This document shows positions 14,476 to 20,847 of a stretch of 20,847 nt of DNA, piece by piece. The DNA lies in the NCBI GenBank assembly GCA_964619785.1, contig CAZUGH010000030.1, positions 1 through 20,847 on the forward strand, given 5' to 3'. Position 1 is the first letter of the stretch, and each line of letters begins with the position of its first letter. This DNA is from CAZUGH01 sp964619785 (lineage in GTDB: Bacteria > Bacillota > Clostridia > Lachnospirales > Lachnospiraceae). Below the pieces are notes generated by a model. The model was not told where the DNA came from and made no database searches. It worked only from the letters and a program-made list of their open reading frames with translations. The translations under genes and the position numbers were made by a program.

Positions 14476-16471
14476 TATAACGGTATTTTTTTCTTTGATT
14501 TTTTTGCTCATACTCTCATTGGTAGGAACAATGATTGATGTAGCGAGATATCAGGTGAGCCAAAATCATACCTGGCGCACACTAGATAGTGCTTCGGCAG
14601 CATTGTTTACAGAATATAATCGTCCATTTTATGATGAGTATAATTTGTTTTATATTGAAGATACTGGGACACCTTTTGACCAGGTGATTGCTTCTTATAT
14701 GAATGACACCTTAAATCCTAGCGACAAGCCTTCATTTTCCTTGTTAAATGGGAATCTTCTCGATGTCAAGGTGATAAATAAGCAATATGTTGGTGATGAT
14801 GGTGGAGCAGCATTGACAGATGAGATTACTCGATTTATGCAGAGAAAGCTGGCGGCGGATGCATTTTCAAATTTCATGAGTGGGACAAAGCAGATATCGT
14901 CACTTGAGAGCAAGGCACAGTCGTTGACACAAGAAGTCGAGGAGGAGAAGGAAGCCGCCGAATTAGATGTCAATACGCTCAAACTAATGGAGTTGATTGA
15001 TGGTGTGATCGTGTCGGATGGCGAGGTATCTTCTGCGGATTCTTTTGTGAAGATGGTGACACCGGGTGAAAAGTCAGGGGCGGCCGTGGGAATTAGTCAT
15101 CCTGTTGCTTGGCAGACCGTGTCGTCTCAGGTCTCTACATTAGAAGAGTGGATGGGTAGTGAGACGAAATGCCGCGAGATAACAAATCAGTTGCAAGAGG
15201 TGACGGAGGAAGCTATTACGTTGGCGCAGGAGACACAATCTGAGTTGGAAAAGGTGAGTCAGCCAACGGAGAGTTTGGTGGATTACTATGACCGAATGAA
15301 AGATATGTTTGTGGGAAATGCCGAGGTGCCTGGGATGGTGGCTTTATTACAAAGCAATAAGCAGATTTTAGACCAAGTGACGACATTGCTCGATTCAGGA
15401 TGGAGTACAGAGAATCGAGAAGAGATGGCGAGATTGATGAAAAGTTACCGGGTAAGTGAGATTCAATTTAACTATGAAGGTCTTACGGAGGAAGGTGGAG
15501 AGGATGATCCAAAAGATATGGTTGGCGATTTGTTGGGGGATGGATTGCTTAAGCTTGTAGCGAAAAATCCGGACAAAATTTCGCATAAGAATGTGAGTCA
15601 GGCAGACCAGTATGGTTTGTTATATAAGGATAATCCAGTGGAACAAGAAGATTATAGTGGGCGTTTGGCTGACTTTCCATCGGATGATGTGGTTGACTTT
15701 TCTGGCGTTTTAGGAGATATGGCGGGTTATGCGAAAGGTGAGTTTTGCGTAGATCGATATATTGATTCTTTTTTTGGTAGTGTGAGTCAGACCGTAGGCA
15801 ATATGAAGAAAGCACTTCGATATGAACAGGAGTATATCATCTGTGGGGACGATTCGGATGAAGATAATTTATCACAGATTGCAGAGCGACTTCTGTTATT
15901 ACGGAGTACTGCGAATGTGGGGACAATTCTTGCAGACAGTACCAAGCGGCAGCAGGCTTATGGGGTTGCCGTTGGAATTGTGGGATTTACAGGGATGGAA
16001 CCGCTCATCCGCTTGACTCAGACTTTAGTCATGGTGGCTTGGTCTGTGATGGAAGGACTTGTTGATGTTGCTGCACTTTTCCAAGGGACGAAAGTGCCCG
16101 TAGTGAAATCATCTTCTCAGATTCTTGTCTCTGTTACGGAACTTCTCTCGGTAAATAGAAGCTTCATTCAGAATAAGGCAAAACTGGTGAAGGAAAATCA
16201 GGCATCACTTAGCTACGAGAATTATCTGTTGTTATTTATGGTGGCAATGAAAGCGTCTACGAAGAGATATCGTATGATGGATTTGATGGAATGGAATATG
16301 CAAAAGAATTATGTGAAAGATTTTCATCTTGGTACGTGTGTGTATGCAATGGATGCCACGAGTACGGTACAATATCGTTCCATGTTTCTACGCATGCCCG
16401 TGGTTGAACGAATGGTGGGAAGGTCGCTTCGTCAATTTCAACATGTCACGAAGGTTCATTATGAATATTAA
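14456..16471 (+). CDS. DUF5702 protein, large TadG/TadE-like surface component
   Basis: 671 residues from TTG 14456, selected because GGGGGAGA lies just upstream and no better start exists. A short basic leader (METRRAS) precedes one membrane helix (about 8-28, ITVFFSLIFLLILSLVGTMIDVARY), in the style of TadE/TadG pseudopilin-like proteins. The rest is predicted outside the membrane: coiled-coil-prone helices (about 145-330) and a conserved C-terminal part with YEQEYIICGDDSDEDNLSQI (456-475) and SYENYLLLFMVAM (586-598). These match my memory of DUF5702, a family of clostridial tad loci. It overlaps the pilin gene by 20 bases, so its translation is probably coupled. Likely a minor pilin or tip/adhesion component; the exact role is unknown. 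Confidence 0.85.
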   Translation: METRRASITVFFSLIFLLILSLVGTMIDVARYQVSQNHTWRTLDSASAALFTEYNRPFYDEYNLFYIEDTGTPFDQVIASYMNDTLNPSDKPSFSLLNGNLLDVKVINKQYVGDDGGAALTDEITRFMQRKLAADAFSNFMSGTKQISSLESKAQSLTQEVEEEKEAAELDVNTLKLMELIDGVIVSDGEVSSADSFVKMVTPGEKSGAAVGISHPVAWQTVSSQVSTLEEWMGSETKCREITNQLQEVTEEAITLAQETQSELEKVSQPTESLVDYYDRMKDMFVGNAEVPGMVALLQSNKQILDQVTTLLDSGWSTENREEMARLMKSYRVSEIQFNYEGLTEEGGEDDPKDMVGDLLGDGLLKLVAKNPDKISHKNVSQADQYGLLYKDNPVEQEDYSGRLADFPSDDVVDFSGVLGDMAGYAKGEFCVDRYIDSFFGSVSQTVGNMKKALRYEQEYIICGDDSDEDNLSQIAERLLLLRSTANVGTILADSTKRQQAYGVAVGIVGFTGMEPLIRLTQTLVMVAWSVMEGLVDVAALFQGTKVPVVKSSSQILVSVTELLSVNRSFIQNKAKLVKENQASLSYENYLLLFMVAMKASTKRYRMMDLMEWNMQKNYVKDFHLGTCVYAMDATSTVQYRSMFLRMPVVERMVGRSLRQFQHVTKVHYEY

Positions 16472-16474
16472 TCA

Positions 16475-16486
16475 AGGGGAGGAGGG
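16475..16486 (+). promoter_or_regulatory. Strong Shine-Dalgarno in front of ATC 16493
   Basis: AGGGGAGGAGGG begins three bases after the DUF5702 stop. The reading frame of the next gene is open from that stop onward but contains no ATG, GTG or TTG until 16556, some 70 bases later. ATC at 16493 lies six bases after this site, the ideal distance. It may be a rare start codon, or the site may load ribosomes for the later ATG. Confidence 0.45.
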
Positions 16487-16555
16487 TGTCCTATCGAAAG
16501 CAGTAGAAACTATAAAAATTACATAACTTCCAGTGAAGGAATAACCCAACCAAAC

Positions 16556-17320
16556 ATGCTTTTTATGATAGGGCAGCCTCCTCCTCTTGGCGTACAAGGT
16601 TCTATAACTGTGGAGGCTTCTCTAGTCGTGCCAATCTTCTTTTTTGCCATTTATACATTTTTGTTCATGATTTTAATAGTAGGTTGTCAAGATGAGGTAG
16701 GGTGGGCAATGGCACGGTTGGCTAGAGAAGCAGCTATAGAAAATGCGATGACAGACCAGAAATTGCTTAGGAGTAAAACATATTTAGCATCTAAATTAAG
16801 TAATTATGTAGATGGAAGTCAAGGAGTTATCCATCTTACGGATTCTCGCATTATGGAGGAAAATGATGAGATAGATTTAGTGGCGGATTATGAGATTGCA
16901 TTGCCAATAGCATTGTTTGCAATTGACCATGTATCTGTAATTCAGAGGGTGCATACGAGAGCATTTGTAGGGGTTGAGACACGAAGTCCATTGGATGTAT
17001 CAGATGAAGAGGTTTACATAGCAGAGACGGGAACGGTGTTTCATCGAGACGGCGATTGTACCTATCTAAAATTAAGTATTTCTCAAGTATTATATCGGGA
17101 TTTGCCTGGTTTGCGAAATGAGTCAGGTGGAAGGTACCTGCCATGTGAGTCTTGCAGCAAAAATCTTGTTATGGGTGCAGATTGTCTGGTTTATATTGCG
17201 AATTACGGTGATCGATTTCATCGTATTCGAACTTGTAGCAGAATTAAACGGACAGTGAAGAAAGTTCATTTATCCCAGGTAGGAAACCGACATCCTTGTT
17301 CAAAATGTGGGAACGAGTAG
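16556..17320 (+). CDS. TadE-like pseudopilin with two C-terminal His-Cys-Cys-Cys modules
   Basis: 254 residues from ATG 16556; using ATC 16493 would add 21. The TadE-like signature GSITVEASLVVPIFFFA (15-31) shows a prepilin-type cleavage site after Gly15, with glutamate at +5, and a membrane helix to about 44. Residues 45-150 are the usual extracytoplasmic TadE-like body. The C-terminus has two related modules: His163, Cys168, Cys197, Cys200 (FHRDGDC then CESC) and His222, Cys227, Cys248, Cys251 (FHRIRTC then CSKC). Each begins with VYIA and resembles the zinc site of Ada-like domains. They probably bind metal, here on the outer face of the membrane. The ATG itself has only a poor, distant Shine-Dalgarno (GAAGGA, 15 bases away). 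It lies in the tad operon before a second prepilin peptidase. Confidence 0.82.
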   Translation: MLFMIGQPPPLGVQGSITVEASLVVPIFFFAIYTFLFMILIVGCQDEVGWAMARLAREAAIENAMTDQKLLRSKTYLASKLSNYVDGSQGVIHLTDSRIMEENDEIDLVADYEIALPIALFAIDHVSVIQRVHTRAFVGVETRSPLDVSDEEVYIAETGTVFHRDGDCTYLKLSISQVLYRDLPGLRNESGGRYLPCESCSKNLVMGADCLVYIANYGDRFHRIRTCSRIKRTVKKVHLSQVGNRHPCSKCGNE

Positions 17321-17342
17321 TGTTTCGGAATAGGAGCAGAAA

Positions 17343-17753
17343 ATGATGCATTGTATTATTGCCGTATATCTTGTTTTGATGAGCTATATGGATTTAAAAT
17401 ATCGGCGTATCTCATGGGTGGCAAGTGGAGTGTGTCTTGTATTGGTTATTGCCAATTATTGCATGACTCCTACTTCTTTTTCTGTGAGTAATGTGTTAGG
17501 TGTGGGAGTTGGGGTGGTTATTGCTGCTATCTCATTGGTAACACAGGGAGCAATTGGAATGGGTGATGGGATTGTGTTTGGCTTGACTGGTTTAGCGCTG
17601 GGTTTGGTCAATAACTTAACACTTTTGTGTGGAGGACTTTTGGCAGCAGCCGTGTGCTCTATTGTGCTTTTGTGTGTTCATCGTGTAGGGCGTAAGGATG
17701 CATTGCCATTTGTTCCATTTATTTGTTTTGCGTATCTAGTGAGTTTGTTATGA
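17343..17753 (+). CDS. Prepilin peptidase (A24A, TadV/CpaA-like), copy 2
   Basis: 136 residues, a minimal A24 protease. Asp17 (SYMDLKYRRISW) and Asp75 in an intact GMGD motif (AIGMGDGIVFGLTG) are the expected catalytic pair, spread over about four to five membrane helices. It differs from the first copy at 9531, which has GASD at the second site, so the two are not recent duplicates. AGGAG precedes the start by about eight bases; two adjacent ATGs (17343, 17346) are both possible. It lies between two TadE-like pseudopilin genes, hinting that it processes those while the first copy processes Flp (inference). Confidence 0.88.
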   Translation: MMHCIIAVYLVLMSYMDLKYRRISWVASGVCLVLVIANYCMTPTSFSVSNVLGVGVGVVIAAISLVTQGAIGMGDGIVFGLTGLALGLVNNLTLLCGGLLAAAVCSIVLLCVHRVGRKDALPFVPFICFAYLVSLL

Positions 17754-17769
17754 AAGGAATGAAGATTGA

Positions 17770-18165
17770 ATGAATCGAAAGGCATCTTTTACTGTGGAGG
17801 CAACCTTTGTTATGTTGATTGTTGTATGGGTTGTGTTAGTGCTTGTGTATAGTTCGTTTTATCTTCATGACCGAGTGGTGCTAGCATCGGATCTTCAGTT
17901 TCATCTTCAGATGGATGAGGTAGAACAATCCACCATCCAAGAGAAAATGCAAAGCAGACTATTTCTTATAGACTTAAATGATATAAAACAAGAAGATGGT
18001 CTGCTTAGCTTAGGGGCAACAGCTAGGTATCATATAACAATACGCGATCAGTGGATTAAGATGATGTTGTTACATGGTGGAGAGAAGGGCGAATATCATG
18101 TGGAAAAGGATAGAGCGAGCCAGGCTGAGTTAATGTGGGATGCAACTGTCATTGATAGTGAGTGA
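17770..18165 (+). CDS. TadE/TadF-like pseudopilin
   Basis: 131 residues. A very short leader (MNRKA) precedes SFTVEATFVMLIVVWVVLVLV, the TadE-like class of hydrophobic N-terminus with glutamate at position +5 if cleavage occurs after Ala5. One membrane helix (about 6-27) is followed by a small acidic extracytoplasmic domain (28-131) with no cysteines and no recognised motif. Minor pseudopilins of this type usually prime or regulate Flp pilus assembly. The ATG has AAAGGA twelve bases upstream. It ends 22 bases before the DUF6382/FHA gene. Confidence 0.8.
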   Translation: MNRKASFTVEATFVMLIVVWVVLVLVYSSFYLHDRVVLASDLQFHLQMDEVEQSTIQEKMQSRLFLIDLNDIKQEDGLLSLGATARYHITIRDQWIKMMLLHGGEKGEYHVEKDRASQAELMWDATVIDSE

Positions 18166-18187
18166 TGTTTCGGAAAGGAGGAAGCAA

Positions 18188-19387
18188 ATGATAGTTCGAG
18201 AGGAATATGAAGGAAAAGTGTATCTGAAAATAATGGTGGAGAATGCAAATGATGAGCTTATGTTCATCACACGGTATCAGTCAGTAGACGGTTTGCTCCT
18301 GATGGAACAACATCATGTTGATGGTGATTGCTTTTATCGTTATGATGTGACGGGGATGGAGTCATTGCAAGAGAGGTGCGAACGTATTTCTTTATCAATA
18401 GATGAGATTAACCATTTAATCACGCAGATTTCTGGAATTATGGAAGAGGCGAAGGATTGGTTGATGCGGGAAGAAGAATTTCTCTATCAGCCAGGAACTA
18501 TTTACTATCAGGAGGATAAGGTGTATTTACCCTGGGCGCCTGGATGCCAGATGAATCGAAATCTTCAGATGGAACAGGTCGCCGAATTTCTGATGAAGCA
18601 GACGAATACGGAGGACAGAGAAACTGCGTTATTTGTATACGATTTATATCGTAAATGTCGATTCCATGAGTTTCAGTGGGAGATAGCGAAGGAAAAGAAA
18701 AGTTTGCCAGAGACTCGGCAGCCATTCCTTGAGGATCGCCCCATTGCGAGACGTTTATCAATTGACCCGGTAGAACAACCAGTGGATGAGTCAAAGAAAT
18801 GGCCAATTTTTTTGTGGGTATGTATTGGGAGTGTATTAGTATCTGCATTTGTTGCGTGGTCAGGCATTTTGAGAAGTCCTGTTACGAGACAGTGGGACTT
18901 GATGAAGGTATTAGCATATTGTGTGATACTAATCATAGTGATTGCCTATGCAGCAAGCAAGACAATAGAGATGCAGAAGACTGATAAGACCGTGATGTCT
19001 TCGAATGATGCAACCGTCGTTTTACGCCATGATGAGGTGGCAGAGGGTATTGTTTTGACGCCACTAGATCAACGGCAGGAGGGTTTGTCAATTGACTATT
19101 TCCCCTTTTATGTTGGGAAGGATCATGAACATGTCAATGGAGTACTTTCGGGAGAAGGTATTAGTCGAATTCATGGTTGGTTTCAAGTACAGGGGACAGA
19201 GATTTCTTATATTGACCGTGACTCTACCAATGGAACAAAGCTGAATGATAGGCAAGTTGTGCCAGGAGAGGCGATGAGGGTATCACCAGGTGATGTATTA
19301 CAATTTGGAACCTCTAAGTATCGCATTCTTCCCATGACAGACAACGGATCAACTGATCTTTATAATAAGGATCTTCTGCCAACATAA
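18188..19387 (+). CDS. DUF6382-FHA membrane protein
   Basis: 399 residues from ATG 18188, chosen because AAAGGAGG lies six bases upstream; an in-frame ATG at 18140 inside the previous gene lacks one. The first 170 residues are a cytoplasmic domain matching my memory of DUF6382. Two membrane helices follow (about 205-224 and 240-256), then a cytoplasmic FHA domain (about 300-385) with the conserved residues Gly310-Lys311, Ser326-Arg327-x-His329 (SRIHGWF) and Asn348-Gly-Thr (DSTNGT). FHA domains bind phosphothreonine peptides, so the pilus machine is probably under Ser/Thr kinase control. No kinase gene is in the window. It is the last gene of the operon, and its 3' end overlaps the convergent ASKHA gene by 74 bases. 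Confidence 0.88.
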   Translation: MIVREEYEGKVYLKIMVENANDELMFITRYQSVDGLLLMEQHHVDGDCFYRYDVTGMESLQERCERISLSIDEINHLITQISGIMEEAKDWLMREEEFLYQPGTIYYQEDKVYLPWAPGCQMNRNLQMEQVAEFLMKQTNTEDRETALFVYDLYRKCRFHEFQWEIAKEKKSLPETRQPFLEDRPIARRLSIDPVEQPVDESKKWPIFLWVCIGSVLVSAFVAWSGILRSPVTRQWDLMKVLAYCVILIIVIAYAASKTIEMQKTDKTVMSSNDATVVLRHDEVAEGIVLTPLDQRQEGLSIDYFPFYVGKDHEHVNGVLSGEGISRIHGWFQVQGTEISYIDRDSTNGTKLNDRQVVPGEAMRVSPGDVLQFGTSKYRILPMTDNGSTDLYNKDLLPT

Positions 19388-20735
19388 GCTCAGATGATTT
19401 ATCGAGTAGTGCAGATAAATTATCGGAATCCGCGGCATATCGCATTAAGCCAGTGAGACAACTGTTACCAATGCTACTCACTTTATTAGCCACAGTTGGA
19501 TTTAATAATTGAAGAGAAATGATTGTTTCTAGAGGAAGTTCATAACCGAATCCGCCTGCAAGATATACATGGTCTAGTTCTGTCCAGTCCACTTGACAGT
19601 GATGGAGAAGAGTTCGTATACCTGCGCGTACGGAACCAAGAGCTAATTGAACCTGTCGAAAATCTTCTCGTGTAAAAATAATATTTCCACCATGTGGGAT
19701 ACGTGCTAGTGGGAGTCCTTCGGCTGGGAATGAATCTTCTATCATACCACTTGATGTGACATACCCATGATGAAGAAGAGATGAAACAAGGTTGAGGGCA
19801 CCAGTTCCGCATAAGCCAACGGGTAATTTGTTATCAATCGTTGTTAGCTTTGGAGAAAGCCCGCCGAATTGCACATTGGTAATCGCACCAGGTATTCCTT
19901 GGCATCCGCAGGATAGGTTGCCACCTTCAAAGGCGGGACCTGCTGCTACGGAGGAGACAGTGATATGCCCTTGATGTAATAAGGCAAGTTCACCATTAGT
20001 GCCTAAGTCTAGGAAGAGACAAGTGTCATTTCTTCTATCAAAATAGAGTGACCAGAGTCCTGCTGTAATATCGCCTCCGACAAATGGACTGATACCAGGT
20101 AAGATGTGAACGTTGCAGTCCCCAGTATTTATATTGAGAAATTCATTTTTGAAGGGACGAAAAGGAGCAACAGCCAAGGTGTCACAAGGGTATCCCATGA
20201 GTAGATGAATCATGACAACATTACCTGCAAGGTAACAATCCTCGATGTGGGTATGAGGAAAATAGGTCCATTGTTCACGAAAGCAACTAGCTAGCTGTGT
20301 CTTGATGTCGTGGCGATGTCCCTCGCAGGACGATTTCATTCGAGCGATGACGTCTGTACCATATGAGGTGCTAGGATTAGCGAAGTTACGTCGATAAATC
20401 ATATCTCCGTTTGTATCTAGGAGAACCATCGATATTGTGGTTGTTCCCAAGTCGATGAATAGAGTTGGTGAATTTAGATTCAGTTGAGGCGTCTGATAGT
20501 AATCTACCACATTGATATCGGAACGCTTGGTCGTATCATCAAGAGTAACGATGGTATTTTCCTTTGGTATATAAGAACAAGCGAGTTGCCAGCCGTCGGT
20601 ACTTGTCATGACTTGGCACTTGCCACATGTCCCTTGCTTGTTACAAGGGTGAGGTAACAGAACTCCCTGCTCTTCAAGAAGAGAAAAGAGTGTGCGTGTA
20701 TTTGTATGGTTTGCATGAATGCTAATTTCTCTCAT
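19314..20735 (-). CDS. [2Fe-2S] and ASKHA-domain protein (RACo-like reductive activator, DUF4445)
   Basis: 473 residues from ATG 20735, with GGGAGG just upstream; an in-frame ATG at 20768 would add eleven unconserved residues. The N-terminal ferredoxin domain has Cys31, Cys37, Cys40 and Cys53 (HPCNKQGTCGKC then LAC) for one [2Fe-2S] cluster. Residues about 90-460 form the ASKHA ATP-binding part, with FIDLGTTTISMVLLD (93-107), FLDLGTNGELALL (241-253), CGTGAL (309-314) and AGGFGYE (393-399). RACo-type proteins use ATP to reduce Co(II) corrinoid cofactors of methyltransferases back to Co(I). The usual linker domain between ferredoxin and ASKHA seems short here. No corrinoid protein or methyltransferase gene is nearby, so the client is unknown. 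Confidence 0.88.
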   Translation of the reverse strand: MREISIHANHTNTRTLFSLLEEQGVLLPHPCNKQGTCGKCQVMTSTDGWQLACSYIPKENTIVTLDDTTKRSDINVVDYYQTPQLNLNSPTLFIDLGTTTISMVLLDTNGDMIYRRNFANPSTSYGTDVIARMKSSCEGHRHDIKTQLASCFREQWTYFPHTHIEDCYLAGNVVMIHLLMGYPCDTLAVAPFRPFKNEFLNINTGDCNVHILPGISPFVGGDITAGLWSLYFDRRNDTCLFLDLGTNGELALLHQGHITVSSVAAGPAFEGGNLSCGCQGIPGAITNVQFGGLSPKLTTIDNKLPVGLCGTGALNLVSSLLHHGYVTSSGMIEDSFPAEGLPLARIPHGGNIIFTREDFRQVQLALGSVRAGIRTLLHHCQVDWTELDHVYLAGGFGYELPLETIISLQLLNPTVANKVSSIGNSCLTGLMRYAADSDNLSALLDKSSELMLAEDPYYKDQLIRCLSWEECDT

Positions 20736-20779
20736 AATTACCTCCCATCTGTTTCTGTTCAAAAACATTGTACCATAGT

Positions 20780-20807
20780 TTGATTTTGTGGTATAGTTAT
20801 CTATAAT
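20780..20807 (+). promoter_or_regulatory. Sigma-A promoter for a gene entering at the window end
   Basis: TTGATT (20780-20785), a 16-bp spacer and a perfect TATAAT (20802-20807) point towards the start at 20831. It lies in the 95-bp divergent gap upstream of the ASKHA gene. Confidence 0.5.
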
Positions 20808-20830
20808 TTCTTTTAGAAGGGGATGGACAG

Positions 20831-20847
20831 ATGCAGCAGCGCAAGAG
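20831..20847 (+). CDS. Start of an unidentified gene, cut by the window end
   Basis: An ATG at 20831 follows AGAAGGGGA at a good distance and a plausible promoter at 20780. Only five full codons (MQQRK) are visible, so nothing can be said of the product. An ATG at 20823 in another frame is possible but too close to the Shine-Dalgarno. Confidence 0.4.

Noticed and set aside
14277..14480. Overlapping open frame (67 codons) on the pilin gene.
   Set aside because: Frame-shifted shadow of flp: Asp/Cys-rich composition, no family resemblance, and the Shine-Dalgarno spacing fits the pilin start better.
16329..16526. Open frame of 65 codons crossing the DUF5702 stop.
   Set aside because: Out-of-frame shadow over conserved DUF5702 sequence with no Shine-Dalgarno; its tail over the 16475 site does not explain that site.
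19388..20735. Plus-strand frames opposite the ASKHA gene.
   Set aside because: Antisense shadows of a strongly conserved coding sequence.

Overview
The window reads as a chromosome segment of a motile, Gram-positive anaerobe of the class Clostridia, most likely a Lachnospiraceae-type bacterium. This is inferred from the gene families (a DUF6240-like protein beside flagellin, DUF5702 and DUF6382-FHA proteins in a Tad locus with no secretin), the AGGAGG-type ribosome binding sites and the moderate GC content. No RNA genes, insertion sequences, CRISPR arrays or clear intrinsic terminators were seen, and no gene-free stretch exceeds about 220 bases.

Layout. (1) 65-2446, minus: a secreted subtilisin-family protease with an insertion inside its catalytic domain and two lysine-rich bacterial Ig-like domains. 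(2) 2560-3654, plus: a degenerate HD-GYP protein divergent from the protease. (3) 3722-8453, plus: a late flagellar transcription unit behind a good sigma-28 (SigD)-type promoter. It holds a large helical-repeat protein with a FliK-like tail, flagellin, and a FliS-like chaperone. (4) 8450-9311, minus: a YaaL-like (DUF2508) protein overlapping a compact, apparently catalytic HD-GYP phosphodiesterase. The HD-GYP stop codon overlaps that of fliS. (5) 9312-9530: a divergent control region with two 13-bp direct repeats 22 bp apart, lying between promoters that face both ways. (6) 9531-19387, plus: one compact Tad (tight adherence, Flp pilus) operon of about 9.9 kb, in the order tadV-tadZ-tadA-tadB-tadC-flp-DUF5702 protein-TadE-like-second tadV-like-TadE/F-like-DUF6382/FHA. 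(7) 19314-20735, minus: a [2Fe-2S]/ASKHA-domain protein of the RACo type whose 3' end overlaps the FHA gene by 74 bp. (8) 20831-end: the first codons of another plus-strand gene.

How it fits together. The segment sets flagellar filament genes beside a complete monoderm Tad pilus operon, with two HD-GYP-family genes among them. The intact HD-GYP enzyme is predicted to hydrolyse cyclic-di-GMP, the usual switch between swimming and attachment. It is transcribed away from the tad operon across a shared control region, so one regulator could set both. The Tad machine has unusual parts: a TadZ-like protein with a ruined P-loop, a TadC-like platform protein carrying a large extracytoplasmic insert with an Ig-like segment, two prepilin peptidases, a TadE-like pseudopilin ending in two His-Cys-Cys-Cys modules, and a membrane-anchored FHA protein. 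Two genes of this operon have their best Shine-Dalgarno sequence in front of an ATC codon instead of a normal start. All functions are inferred from sequence alone.
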